Origin: CAWGQN01 sp963824885
Lineage (GTDB): Bacteria; Actinomycetota; Actinomycetes; Actinomycetales; Microbacteriaceae
DNA: 64,000 bases
Direction: 5' to 3'
NCBI GenBank assembly: GCA_963824885.1
Contig: CAWGQN010000010.1
Location: 1-64,000, forward strand
Part shown: positions 7,526 to 16,120 of the stretch, piece after piece
Numbering within the stretch: position 1 is the stretch's first letter
Layout of the letters: each line of letters starts with the position of its first letter
The notes under the pieces: model-generated
Told to the model about the DNA's origin: nothing
Database searches by the model: none
What the model saw: the letters and a program-made list of their open reading frames with translations, nothing else
Position numbers and translations under genes: made by a program

Positions 7526-8029
7526 GTGTTGACGCGGCTTGCTCAGGGAATGTTATTTGTACACTCCTCACCTCGTGCGCTGTGCCCCCATATTGAATGG
7601 GAGGTGGGAAGCGCGCTAGGACACTCGGTGAACGTCACGTGGGCTGACCAGTCGGCGGCCGGCGGCTACCGTCGAACGGAGTTCTTTTGGGAGGGACCCC
7701 CGGGCACCGGGGCGTCACTGGCGTCATCGCTTCGTGGGTGGGAAGACGTGCGGTTTGAGATTACCGAAGACCCCGGTCCCGGTCGTGACGGAGCGCGGTG
7801 GATGTACACGCCCGACCTGGGTCTTAGTGTCGTGCAAACTGATTCGGCGGGCAATACCGTAATTTCGGAGGATCGCCTTCGCGTCGCTATGACAACCGCC
7901 GGAACAAATGCTATCGACTTGCATCGCGAATTGCGCCAGTTGCTTGGTCAGACGTGGGACGACGAACTTGAACCCTTTCGGCACGCGAGCGACTTCGCAC
8001 CCGTCGTGTGGTTGCACAACGTTGGTTAA
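7526..8029 (+). CDS. DUF3145 domain protein
   Basis: 167-residue soluble protein of the actinobacterial DUF3145 family, recognised by the opening QGMLFVHSSPRALCPHIEWE and by SVNVTWADQSAAGGYRRTEF. Its function is unknown; in actinobacteria it commonly sits beside the FASII cluster, as here. Start GTG 7526 is chosen because GGAGG precedes it by four bases; the next codon is TTG, also usable with a better spacing. Its stop overlaps the convergent fabF stop by four bases. Confidence 0.85.
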   Translation: MLTRLAQGMLFVHSSPRALCPHIEWEVGSALGHSVNVTWADQSAAGGYRRTEFFWEGPPGTGASLASSLRGWEDVRFEITEDPGPGRDGARWMYTPDLGLSVVQTDSAGNTVISEDRLRVAMTTAGTNAIDLHRELRQLLGQTWDDELEPFRHASDFAPVVWLHNVG

Positions 8030-9282
8030 AGGTCGTAGCTCCGAAACGCGGCAACTGCGTTGTGACCGCCGAATCCAAAAGAGTTGCTGAGAGCAAGTTG
8101 CTCGTCGGTTCCCAATGAGCGGGGCGACGTCACGACATCGAGGCGGATTTCTGGTTCGAGCGCCGTGAGGTTGATCGTCGGGGGAGCCGTGCGCGTCGAT
8201 AGTGCCTTGATTGCAAAAACGGCCTCAAGGGCGCCCGTTCCGCCAAGGAGGTGCCCGGTTGACGCTTTGGTGGCAGAAACCGGAATGGTCTCGAGGCGTT
8301 CGCCGAAGACGCGCAGCATCGCACGGTATTCGGAGACGTCACCGACGGGAGTACTCGTCGCATGTGCGTTAATGTGTGTGACATCGGTCGCGGAGGCCCC
8401 GGTTTGCGTCAGTGCGTCATTCATTGCCCGTGCGGCACCGATCCCGTCGGGGTCTGGTGCGGTAATGTGATGAGCATCGCTCGTGATTGCGCCGCCCGCC
8501 ACCTCCGCGTAGATTCGCGCGCCGCGAGCGAGCGCGTGTTCCTCGGTCTCCATAATGATTGCCGCGGCTCCTTCACCGAGGACAAATCCGTCACGAGAGA
8601 CGTCGTACGGTCGCGATGCCGTTTCCGGGCTGTCGTTTCGCGTCGAGAGCGCTTGCATTGACGCGAACGACGCGAGAGGAAGAGGATGAATTGCCGCCTC
8701 CGTGCCGCCAGCGATCACCACATCGGCCAGGCCCCGCTGCATGTGTTCGTACGCATTGACAATTGATTCAGTGCTTGACGCACACGCCGAGACTGCGGTG
8801 CGGGCGCCTCCCCGAGCGCGAAGATCCAAACTGATCGCCGCGGACGGCGCATTGGGCATGAGCATGGGAACCGTCATCGGCATGACACGCCGTGGGCCGC
8901 GCTCGCGCAAGGTCGTCCAGGCGTCAATCAGGGTCCATATTCCACCAATTCCCGTCGCAAAATCGACCGAACGCCGTTCGTGAGGGATCCCGTCGGGGGA
9001 ACCCGCGTCAGCCCACGCTTCGCGCGCGGCAATGACAGCGTATTGACTTCCAGGATCGAGCCGTTTCGTTTCAACGCGTTCGAGAACATCACCGGGCGCA
9101 ATCTTGACACTCGCGGCAAAGCGCACGGGCAATTGGTGCTCGTCAACCCACTCGTGTTCGAGAGTGTGTGCTCCCGACTTGCCGGCGAGGAGGGCGTCCC
9201 ACGTGTCTGACACGTCTCCGCCGAGCGGTGATGTAGCCCCAAGTCCGGTGACGACAATTTTCTTTTGCGACGCGGTGGTCAT
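8026..9282 (-). CDS. fabF: Beta-ketoacyl-ACP synthase II
   Basis: Condensing enzyme that extends acyl-ACP with malonyl-ACP in FASII. 418 residues, normal length. It opens KKIVVTGLGATSPLGG. The nucleophile Cys lies in TAVSACASSTESIVNAY, the two catalytic His in NAHATSTPVGD and KASTGHLLGGTGA, and the C-terminal glycine loop in NSFGFGGHNA. It is the last gene of a minus-strand series aceE-fasR-fabD-fabH-acpP-fabF, 107 bp after acpP. The order and strand are those of other actinobacterial FASII operons. Confidence 0.96.
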   Translation of the reverse strand: MTTASQKKIVVTGLGATSPLGGDVSDTWDALLAGKSGAHTLEHEWVDEHQLPVRFAASVKIAPGDVLERVETKRLDPGSQYAVIAAREAWADAGSPDGIPHERRSVDFATGIGGIWTLIDAWTTLRERGPRRVMPMTVPMLMPNAPSAAISLDLRARGGARTAVSACASSTESIVNAYEHMQRGLADVVIAGGTEAAIHPLPLASFASMQALSTRNDSPETASRPYDVSRDGFVLGEGAAAIIMETEEHALARGARIYAEVAGGAITSDAHHITAPDPDGIGAARAMNDALTQTGASATDVTHINAHATSTPVGDVSEYRAMLRVFGERLETIPVSATKASTGHLLGGTGALEAVFAIKALSTRTAPPTINLTALEPEIRLDVVTSPRSLGTDEQLALSNSFGFGGHNAVAAFRSYDL

Positions 9283-9389
9283 TGGGCACGTTCTCTTTTC
9301 CGGGTTACTCGAAGGGGCCCCAAGCGAAAGAATAATTGCCGCAGAGGTCGGTGTGCATCTTTCGCGTGGGGCCGCGGGTGGTCCGCCGG

Positions 9390-9638
9390 CTAGGCAGCCG
9401 CGTTGACAATAAAGGCGACGGCGTCCCCGACCGATTTGAGGTTCTTGACCTCATCGTCTGGAATTTTCACGTCGAATTTTTCTTCCGCATTGACCACGAT
9501 CGTCATCATCGAAATGGAGTCGATGTCGAGGTCGTCGGTGAAAGACTTGTCTAGCTCGACGGTGTCAACTGCGATTCCAGTTTCGTCGCTAATGAGTTCT
9601 GCAAGTCCGGCGAGAACTTCTTCGGTGGACAATGCCAT
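9390..9638 (-). CDS. acpP: Acyl carrier protein
   Basis: 82-residue acidic four-helix protein. The phosphopantetheine attachment serine is in DDLDIDSISMMTIV (usual DSL replaced by DSI). It carries growing acyl chains as thioesters between FabD, FabH and FabF encoded next to it. The ATG at 9638 is preceded by AAGGAGAT at good spacing, consistent with the high expression expected of ACP. It sits 38 bp after fabH. Confidence 0.95.
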   Translation of the reverse strand: MALSTEEVLAGLAELISDETGIAVDTVELDKSFTDDLDIDSISMMTIVVNAEEKFDVKIPDDEVKNLKSVGDAVAFIVNAAA

Positions 9639-9676
9639 TTTTATCTCCTTGAATTGTCGGGTGACCGTGGATCAGT

Positions 9677-10714
9677 TTAGGGCAGTACGACGACTTGAGC
9701 CCCGAAAACGAGTCCGGCGCCGAAACCAATTTGCAGGGCGAGAGTGCCGTGAAGGTCCGGGTGATCCGCGAGAAGCCGATGCGTTGCGAGAGGAATCGAT
9801 GCGGCTGACGTGTTCCCCATTGTCGCAATATCGCGCGCGATGACAACGGATTCGGGTAGTTTAAGCCGTTTTGCAAATTCATCGATTATTCGCATATTGG
9901 CCTGGTGGGGAATGAAGGCCGATAGCTGATCGCTCGTGATACCCGCGCGTTCGAGTGCATTCTCGGCGACCGTTGCCATTTCCCAGACGGCCCAGCGAAA
10001 TACCGATTGGCCGTCTTGGCGCAGCGTCGGCCAAGACGCGTCTCCGGCCCGAAACTCGACGAGCGTGTGATCCATTCCGACCGCGTCCCAGCGCGCGCCA
10101 TCCGATCCCCACACTGTGGGCGAAATTCCCGGGAAATCACTCGGCCCGACGACTGCTGCACCCGCCCCGTCGGCGAGCAAAAAGGAGATCGTGCGGTCGG
10201 TTGGTTTTGCAAAATCAGAGAGTTTCTCGGCGCCAACAACGAGCACGTGGGTGGCAAAGCCAGTGCGGACGAGTGCATCGGCCTGCGCAATTCCATACGT
10301 GTAGCCAGCGCACGCCGCCGAGATATCGTACGCGGCGGCCGGCGTGGCCCCAATGCGATGCGCGAGAAGAGCCGCCATTGAGGGCGTTTGCACGGTGTTA
10401 CTGATTGTCGACACGATGACGACTCCGACATCCGCCGAAGTAATGCCGCTCGCGTCGAGTGCCTCGATTGATGCGTCGGTTGCGAGGTCGACGGCCGACA
10501 CCGTCGCACTCGCGCGGCGGCGCTCAATAACACCGGTCCGTTGGCGTATCCACTCGTCCGACGAGTCAATGGGCCCAGCGAGGTCTGAATTTGATACCAC
10601 GGTGTCGCCCCGGGCAGCGCCAAGACCGTAGAGTCGCGAATGCGCGGCGCCGTGCGATTGCCTCAAATGGGGGCGGGCTGCGTCGTGCGGTGGTGGTTCC
10701 GATCGTCGGGTCAT
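9677..10714 (-). CDS. fabH: Beta-ketoacyl-ACP synthase III
   Basis: Starts fatty-acid synthesis by joining an acyl-CoA primer (often branched in actinobacteria) to malonyl-ACP. The catalytic triad is visible: Cys in DISAACAGYTYG, His in FIPHQANMRI, Asn in ATMGNTSAASI. Residues IDSSDEWIRQRTGVIERR are the usual N-terminal signature. The protein has about 25 extra residues before the first strand (rich in His, Pro and Arg), so the true start may lie further in, although the start at 10714 fits the 45-bp gap to fabD. Confidence 0.94.
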   Translation of the reverse strand: MTRRSEPPPHDAARPHLRQSHGAAHSRLYGLGAARGDTVVSNSDLAGPIDSSDEWIRQRTGVIERRRASATVSAVDLATDASIEALDASGITSADVGVVIVSTISNTVQTPSMAALLAHRIGATPAAAYDISAACAGYTYGIAQADALVRTGFATHVLVVGAEKLSDFAKPTDRTISFLLADGAGAAVVGPSDFPGISPTVWGSDGARWDAVGMDHTLVEFRAGDASWPTLRQDGQSVFRWAVWEMATVAENALERAGITSDQLSAFIPHQANMRIIDEFAKRLKLPESVVIARDIATMGNTSAASIPLATHRLLADHPDLHGTLALQIGFGAGLVFGAQVVVLP

Positions 10715-10759
10715 GATGAGTATTTCTGTGAGGGCGACTGGAATAATTTCAGACGGCAG

Positions 10760-11671
10760 TCACGGGAGAAGAGCAATTGCGGCCTCCAAATCGTCCGGAC
10801 TCTTGATTGCGATCGTCGGCACTCCCTTCAGAGTACGACGTGAGAGTCCGGTGAGGACACCCGCCGGAGTGAGTTCGACGAGGCCGGTAATTCCCGCTGC
10901 GGAAAACGCGTTCATACAGAGATCCCATCGTACCGGGGATGAAACCTGACCGACAACGAGGTCAACGAAAGTTGAACCAGACGTGACGGTGCCGCCATCG
11001 ACGTTGGTCCAAATGGTCATTTTCGGGTCAGCGATTGTTAACTGATGCGAAAATGCGCGCAGGGCCTCTGTCGCGGGTTCCATTAATTGGCTGTGAAACG
11101 CGCCTGCGACCGGAAGGGGAATCACGCGCGAGCCGACAGGTGGCCTGCTCGCCAACTCTTCGAGCGCGTCGACGCGACCCGCGACAACAATCTGACCGCC
11201 ACCGTTGAAGTTTGCTGCTTCAAGACCGAGACTGTCGAGCAGCGTCAAGAGGTCTGCTTCGTTCCCGCCAATGACGGCACTCATTCCGGCGCGTGTTTCC
11301 GTCGCAACCCGCGCCATTTCTTGTCCGCGAGTGACGACAAAACGCATCGCATCCTGAACCGAGAGAATTCCCGCGCACACGGCCGCTGCGATTTCACCAA
11401 CCGAGTGGCCTGCAATGCCGCCAATCAATTTGTCACGACCCTCGTCGAGGAGGGCTTCTCCCGCAACGATGGACGCCGCTGTGATGAGTGGTTGTGCAAT
11501 TGCCGTGTCGCGCAGGGTTTCGGAATTGCTCTTCGTACCGTGCGTGACAAGATCAAGCTGAATCTCGTCAGACAGTGCCTCGAAGCGTTCTCGAAATCGC
11601 GATTCGGCGACCCACGGACGGAGAAATCCCTCGGTTTGCGACCCCTGACCAGGGCAAACAATTACGATCAC
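10760..11671 (-). CDS. fabD: Malonyl-CoA:ACP transacylase
   Basis: Transfers malonyl groups from CoA to ACP. 303 residues. Oxyanion motif CPGQGSQTEG lies at the start, the nucleophile Ser in IAGHSVGEIAAAV, and the catalytic His in VAGAFHSQLMEPA. The GTG start at 11671 encodes VIVIVCPGQG. It is first of the three tightly spaced FASII genes fabD-fabH-acpP and 62 bp after the regulator gene. Confidence 0.95.
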   Translation of the reverse strand: MIVIVCPGQGSQTEGFLRPWVAESRFRERFEALSDEIQLDLVTHGTKSNSETLRDTAIAQPLITAASIVAGEALLDEGRDKLIGGIAGHSVGEIAAAVCAGILSVQDAMRFVVTRGQEMARVATETRAGMSAVIGGNEADLLTLLDSLGLEAANFNGGGQIVVAGRVDALEELASRPPVGSRVIPLPVAGAFHSQLMEPATEALRAFSHQLTIADPKMTIWTNVDGGTVTSGSTFVDLVVGQVSSPVRWDLCMNAFSAAGITGLVELTPAGVLTGLSRRTLKGVPTIAIKSPDDLEAAIALLP

Positions 11672-11733
11672 GGTTGTAGTTTCCCAGGTTCGCGGGTCGT
11701 GAACATGAAGAACGGAGACGAACTTCGTGCCGA

Positions 11734-12951
11734 TTATTTGTAGTTTTTCGCACGTTGTCGGGTTCTGATGTCGGGTTGAGTGATCGTACCAACAATCAGG
11801 GCCGCGTGGAGAACGACGGCTTCGCGCGCACGTGATGCGTCCCAGCCAATGAGGTCAGTTACGCGTTTGAGGCGATAGCGAACAGTATTTGGGTGCACGA
11901 AGAGATCGCGCGCGGTCGCTTCAAGAGAGCGTCCATTGTCAAGGTATGACCACAGCGTCTCAAGGAGTTCGGGCGAGTGTGATCGTAGTGGATGATAAAT
12001 TTGCCCGATGAGGCTTGAGCGCGCTAACGGGTCTCCCGCAAAAGCGCGTTCAGGGAGCAAGTCGTTTGCGTGGACCGGTCGCGTTGATCCGCGCCACGCC
12101 CGCGCGACGGCAAATCCGGCGAGAGCTGATTTTGCGCTGTGCACGGCATCGACAAGCCTCGGGACGGCGTGACCGAGTACAAGGTGCCCCGGCCCGAATC
12201 CGCGCTCGAGCTGCCGAGCAATTTCGATAAACGGCACGTGGGGGGAAGCGCCGATTTCTTGCTCGGATTCGGGATGTGAGGAGTGTGCTCGACCGATTAC
12301 GAGGACCAGGCGCGTCCCCTGTACTCCGATCAGGACGTCGGCCGACATGTGCCGGGCTGATCGGCGAAACTGGTCGACATCGAGTGAGCGGGGCGCCATC
12401 CCGACGAGCACGCTGACTTCACCGTGACCGTGCCAGCCGAGCGCGGCGATTCGGCTCGGTAGATCGTCGTCTGCTTCCCCGGTCAGGATCGAATCGACGA
12501 CAAGCGCTTCGAGACGCGCATCCCATAGGCCGCGCGATTCCGCGGCGCGCGCGTAGACATCGGCAGCGGCAAAGGCCACTTCACGCGAATACAGCAAGAT
12601 CGCTTCGCGCAGGGAATCGCTGCTGTCCTTGACGCGAGCTTCTACAACTTCGACGGTGATCCGAATGAGTTGGAGGGTCTGTTGAAGACTAACTGATCGG
12701 AGGAGTTCCCTCGGCGCAGCGCCAAAAACATCCGCGGCAATCCACGGCGTTGACCGCGGATCTTCGTACCACGAAATGAATGACGTTATGCCCCCTTGTG
12801 CAACGAGTCCTACTGCGGAGCGCCGCCCGGGCGGCATTTCGCCGTACCATAAGAGAGTCTCATCGAGACGCTTGAGTGTCGCCGTCGCGAGTTCTCCCGA
12901 AATTGTTCGAAACCACGCGAGCGTTTGTTCTTTTGTTCGTGAGGGAGGCAC
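11734..12951 (-). CDS. fasR: PucR/CdaR-type regulator of FASII (FasR-like)
   Basis: 405 residues. The C-terminal helix-turn-helix of the PucR group is clear: SLEATARDLFVHPNTVRYRL then KRVTDLIG. The N-terminal part lacks a recognised ligand domain. In actinomycetes a PucR-type protein directly upstream of fabD activates FASII (FasR in Streptomyces and mycobacteria). Position immediately before fabD supports the same role here, so the symbol rests on synteny and family. Start is GTG 12951 with only a weak ribosome binding site. It is 29 bp after aceE, so co-transcription is likely. Confidence 0.82.
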   Translation of the reverse strand: MPPSRTKEQTLAWFRTISGELATATLKRLDETLLWYGEMPPGRRSAVGLVAQGGITSFISWYEDPRSTPWIAADVFGAAPRELLRSVSLQQTLQLIRITVEVVEARVKDSSDSLREAILLYSREVAFAAADVYARAAESRGLWDARLEALVVDSILTGEADDDLPSRIAALGWHGHGEVSVLVGMAPRSLDVDQFRRSARHMSADVLIGVQGTRLVLVIGRAHSSHPESEQEIGASPHVPFIEIARQLERGFGPGHLVLGHAVPRLVDAVHSAKSALAGFAVARAWRGSTRPVHANDLLPERAFAGDPLARSSLIGQIYHPLRSHSPELLETLWSYLDNGRSLEATARDLFVHPNTVRYRLKRVTDLIGWDASRAREAVVLHAALIVGTITQPDIRTRQRAKNYK

Positions 12952-12980
12952 GCCAGGTCTTCCCCTTCCAATGGTCGGTT

Positions 12981-15707
12981 TTAGCTTTCGCCTCCGGCAG
13001 ACCCGGTGGTTCCCGCGTTGACATCAAAGAGGCGATACCGCTCGATCGCCTGTCCGGGAAGGGCCGCGTCGATATCCGAGCGAGCTGCGAGCATTTCGAG
13101 CGTCCGCACAACGAGGGCCGCAACGTCGATGGCAAAAAAACGCCGCGCTGCTGCGCGCGTGTCGGAAAACCCAAATCCGTCGGCGCCGAGCGTCGCAAAT
13201 TCGCCCGGAACGAATTCACGCACTTGATCCGGCACCGAGTGGGAATAGTCGGTCACTGCAACGAACGGCCCTTTCGCGTCGGCAAGTTTGCGAGTCAAAT
13301 ACGATTCACGAGGTTTCTCGTCGGGGTTGAGAAAATTGAATTCTCCCGCCGCGACTCCATCGCGTCGGAGTTCAGTCCACGATGTGACCGACCACACATC
13401 GGCTGAAACACCCCAGTCATTCGCGAGAAGCGCTTGCGCCTCGAGTGCCCACGGCACTGCAACCCCGGATGCGAGAATTTGTGCTTTTGGCCCTTTTCTT
13501 GTGCCTTCCGAAATGCGGTGGATCCCGCGAATAATTCCGGCCGCGTCAACCTCGTCTGGTTCGCCGGGTTGGGTGATCGGCTCGTTATAAACAGTGAGGT
13601 AATACATCACGTCCGGGTTGGGGTGCTGACCGCCATACATTCGCTCGAGGCCCGACCGGACGATGTGTCCAATTTCGTATCCGTACGCCGGGTCGTACGA
13701 GACAACTGCAGGATTCGTCGCTGCGAGGGTGGGCGAGTGTCCATCGGCGTGTTGGAGACCTTCGCCCGTGAGGGTCGTTCGACCGGCGGTAGCACCAATG
13801 AGAAAGCCGCGAGTCATTTGGTCGCCCGCCGCCCACAGGGCGTCGCCGGTGCGCTGAAATCCAAACATCGAGTAGAAAACGTACACGGGGATGAGTGGTT
13901 CGCCGTGAGTCGAATACGACGTGCCGACGGCTGTGAACGCCGCGACGGCGCCCGCTTCGTTGATGCCGACGTGCAAGATTTGTCCGTGGGAACTCTCTTT
14001 ATAAGCAAGGAGAAGTTCGCGATCAACGGACGTGTAGTGCTGCCCGTTCGGATTGTAGATCTTTGCGCTAGAAAAGAATGCGTCCATCCCGAACGTGCGA
14101 GCCTCGTCCGGGATGATAGGCACAATTCTATTGCCGAAATCTTTTGAGCGTAAGAGCTCTTTGAGGATGCGCACGAATGCCATCGTGGTCGCAATTTCTT
14201 GAGTGCCGGAGCCCTTTTTCGCGACCGCGTATGCCGACTCGTCAGGAAGCGCGAGAGGCAGGAATTTCGCTCGTCTTTCGGGCAGGAATCCACCGAGCGC
14301 CACGCGGCGCTCTCGAAGATACCGAATTGCATCGTCGTTCTCGCCGGGGTGGTAATACGGCGGAAGATATGGATTTTCTTCAAGCTGAGCGTCGGCAATG
14401 GGAATGTGCATGCTATCTCGAAGCCCCTTGAGGCTCGCGAGGTTCATCTTTTTCATTTGGTGAGTGGCGTTTCGTCCTTCAAACCGCGGCCCCAGACCGT
14501 AGCCCTTGATTGTGTGGGCGAGGATGACCGTCGGTTGACCCCGGTGCTCGACGGCGGCCTTGAACGCCGCGTATACCTTCTTATAGTCGTGTCCGCCGCG
14601 TTTGAGGTTCCAGATTTCTTGATCGGTGTATCCCTCGACAAGCGCGAGTGTGCGAGGGTCGCGACCAAAAAAGTTGTCGCGGACATACGAACCACTCTCG
14701 GCCTTGTAGGTCTGAAAATCGCCGTCAGCGGTCGAGTTCATGATGCCGCGAAGCGCCCCATCGACGTCGCGCTCAAGGAGAACATCCCATTCGCGGCCCC
14801 AAATCACCTTGATGACGTTCCATCCGGCACCGCGAAAGAAACTTTCGAGTTCCTGAATAATTTTTCCGTTGCCTCGTACTGGTCCATCGAGGCGCTGAAG
14901 ATTGCAATTGATCACGAAATTGAGATTGTCAAGGCCGTCGTTGGCTGCGACCTGCAACTGTCCCCGACTCTCTACTTCGTCCATCTCTCCATCACCAAGA
15001 AATGCCCACACTTGTTGTTGCGAGGCGTCCTTGATCCCTCGGTCCGTGACATATTTGTTGAGTTGTGCTTGGTAGATGGCGTTGATACAGCCGAGTCCCA
15101 TTGAGACAGTGGGGAACTGCCAAAATTCGGGCATCAGGCGCGGGTGAGGATACGACGAAAGACCGCCGCCCGCGTGTGATCGTTCTTGGCGGAATCCGTC
15201 GAGTTGATGTGCGCTGAGTCTGCCCTCGAGGTAGGCGCGAGCGTAGAGCCCGGGAGACGCGTGACCCTGAACAAATATTTGGTCGCCGCCGCTTGGATCA
15301 TCGGGGCCGCGAAAGAAGTGGTTGAATCCGACCTCATACAACGCCGCCGACGAGGCGTACGTCGAAATATGCCCGCCGACTCCGATGCCCGGGCGCTGAG
15401 CCCGATGCACCAGGATTGCCGCGTTCCACCGAATCCACGCCCGGTAGCGACGTTCGATCTCTTCGTCGCCGGGAAATTCGGGTTCATTCTCGGGAGCAAT
15501 CGTGTTGATGTAATCCGTCATCGGGACCATTGGAACGCCGAGGTGAAGATCGCTCGACTTTCTCAGAAGACTGAGCATGATCTCGCGGCCTCTTTGGCGG
15601 CCTTTTGCGGCCACGAGCTGTCCGAGCGATTCAGACCATTCGTCTGTCTCTTCAGCGTCGGAGTCCTGGCTCGCCACGACAAACGGGTCATGGTCGTAAA
15701 GTGCCAC
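12981..15707 (-). CDS. aceE: Pyruvate dehydrogenase E1 component, homodimeric type
   Basis: Decarboxylates pyruvate with thiamine diphosphate and reductively acetylates the lipoyl group of E2. About 908 residues, the usual AceE length. The cofactor motif is FLGDGEMDEVESRGQLQVAA ending NFVINCNLQRLDGPV. Other AceE-specific blocks are GVPMVPMTDYINTIAPENEP and HISTYASSAALYEVGFNHFF. The E2 and E3 partners lie about 20 kb away (35.4-38.3 kb). Two starts are possible: TTG 15716, with GAAGGG too close, or GTG 15707, with GAAGGG ten bases upstream; the latter is used. It heads the minus-strand FASII series, feeding acetyl-CoA to it. Confidence 0.95.
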   Translation of the reverse strand: MALYDHDPFVVASQDSDAEETDEWSESLGQLVAAKGRQRGREIMLSLLRKSSDLHLGVPMVPMTDYINTIAPENEPEFPGDEEIERRYRAWIRWNAAILVHRAQRPGIGVGGHISTYASSAALYEVGFNHFFRGPDDPSGGDQIFVQGHASPGLYARAYLEGRLSAHQLDGFRQERSHAGGGLSSYPHPRLMPEFWQFPTVSMGLGCINAIYQAQLNKYVTDRGIKDASQQQVWAFLGDGEMDEVESRGQLQVAANDGLDNLNFVINCNLQRLDGPVRGNGKIIQELESFFRGAGWNVIKVIWGREWDVLLERDVDGALRGIMNSTADGDFQTYKAESGSYVRDNFFGRDPRTLALVEGYTDQEIWNLKRGGHDYKKVYAAFKAAVEHRGQPTVILAHTIKGYGLGPRFEGRNATHQMKKMNLASLKGLRDSMHIPIADAQLEENPYLPPYYHPGENDDAIRYLRERRVALGGFLPERRAKFLPLALPDESAYAVAKKGSGTQEIATTMAFVRILKELLRSKDFGNRIVPIIPDEARTFGMDAFFSSAKIYNPNGQHYTSVDRELLLAYKESSHGQILHVGINEAGAVAAFTAVGTSYSTHGEPLIPVYVFYSMFGFQRTGDALWAAGDQMTRGFLIGATAGRTTLTGEGLQHADGHSPTLAATNPAVVSYDPAYGYEIGHIVRSGLERMYGGQHPNPDVMYYLTVYNEPITQPGEPDEVDAAGIIRGIHRISEGTRKGPKAQILASGVAVPWALEAQALLANDWGVSADVWSVTSWTELRRDGVAAGEFNFLNPDEKPRESYLTRKLADAKGPFVAVTDYSHSVPDQVREFVPGEFATLGADGFGFSDTRAAARRFFAIDVAALVVRTLEMLAARSDIDAALPGQAIERYRLFDVNAGTTGSAGGES

Positions 15708-15716
15708 CGTCGACAA

Positions 15717-15970
15717 ACCCTTCTTCGAAAATGTGTCCGACCCGAGGCTTCACGCTTTCTCGCCGAGCTGGGACAAGGGGCCGGGTTGCGACACGCTCAG
15801 CGCGCACCACAGCAGCCTAGCGATTCTTGACTGGGCGTGCGGCGACGGTCGTGTGAAGGGCGCTCATTCACACCGCGCACTGCGAACGTAGGATATACGT
15901 GAGCCGAATCTTCTCGGGATGCGCGGTCACTCTAGAATGAGAGGTACTCACCTGGCTGCCGGGTGGATTG
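15717..15970. other. Intergenic region upstream of aceE and tRNA-Val
   Basis: About 250 bases without a gene between the divergent aceE and tRNA-Val. The visible element is an inverted repeat GTGTGAA (15850-15856) / TTCACAC (15866-15872) with nine bases between the arms. It could be a regulator site or a small hairpin. TAGAAT at 15933-15938 could be a -10 element for the tRNA, but no good -35 partner is seen. Confidence 0.4.
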
Positions 15971-16043
15971 GGGCCTTTAGCTCAGTTGGTAGAGCGCCAC
16001 GTTTACACCGTGGATGTCATCGGTTCGAGTCCGGTAGGGCCCA
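15971..16043 (+). tRNA. tRNA-Val (TAC)
   Basis: Acceptor GGGCCTT/AGGGCCC, D stem GCTC/GAGC, anticodon stem CCACG/CGTGG with loop TTTACAC (anticodon TAC, Val), T arm ATCGG-TTCGAGT-CCGGT with one wobble, discriminator A. No CCA is encoded. It stands alone, 77 bp before the permease-like gene. Confidence 0.95.
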
Positions 16044-16120
16044 CGTTCGGCCAATTGCGACCCGAGACACCGAACATGCCGACGTAGGACTCCGATGATA
16101 CGAATCACGAAGAGGCAGTA

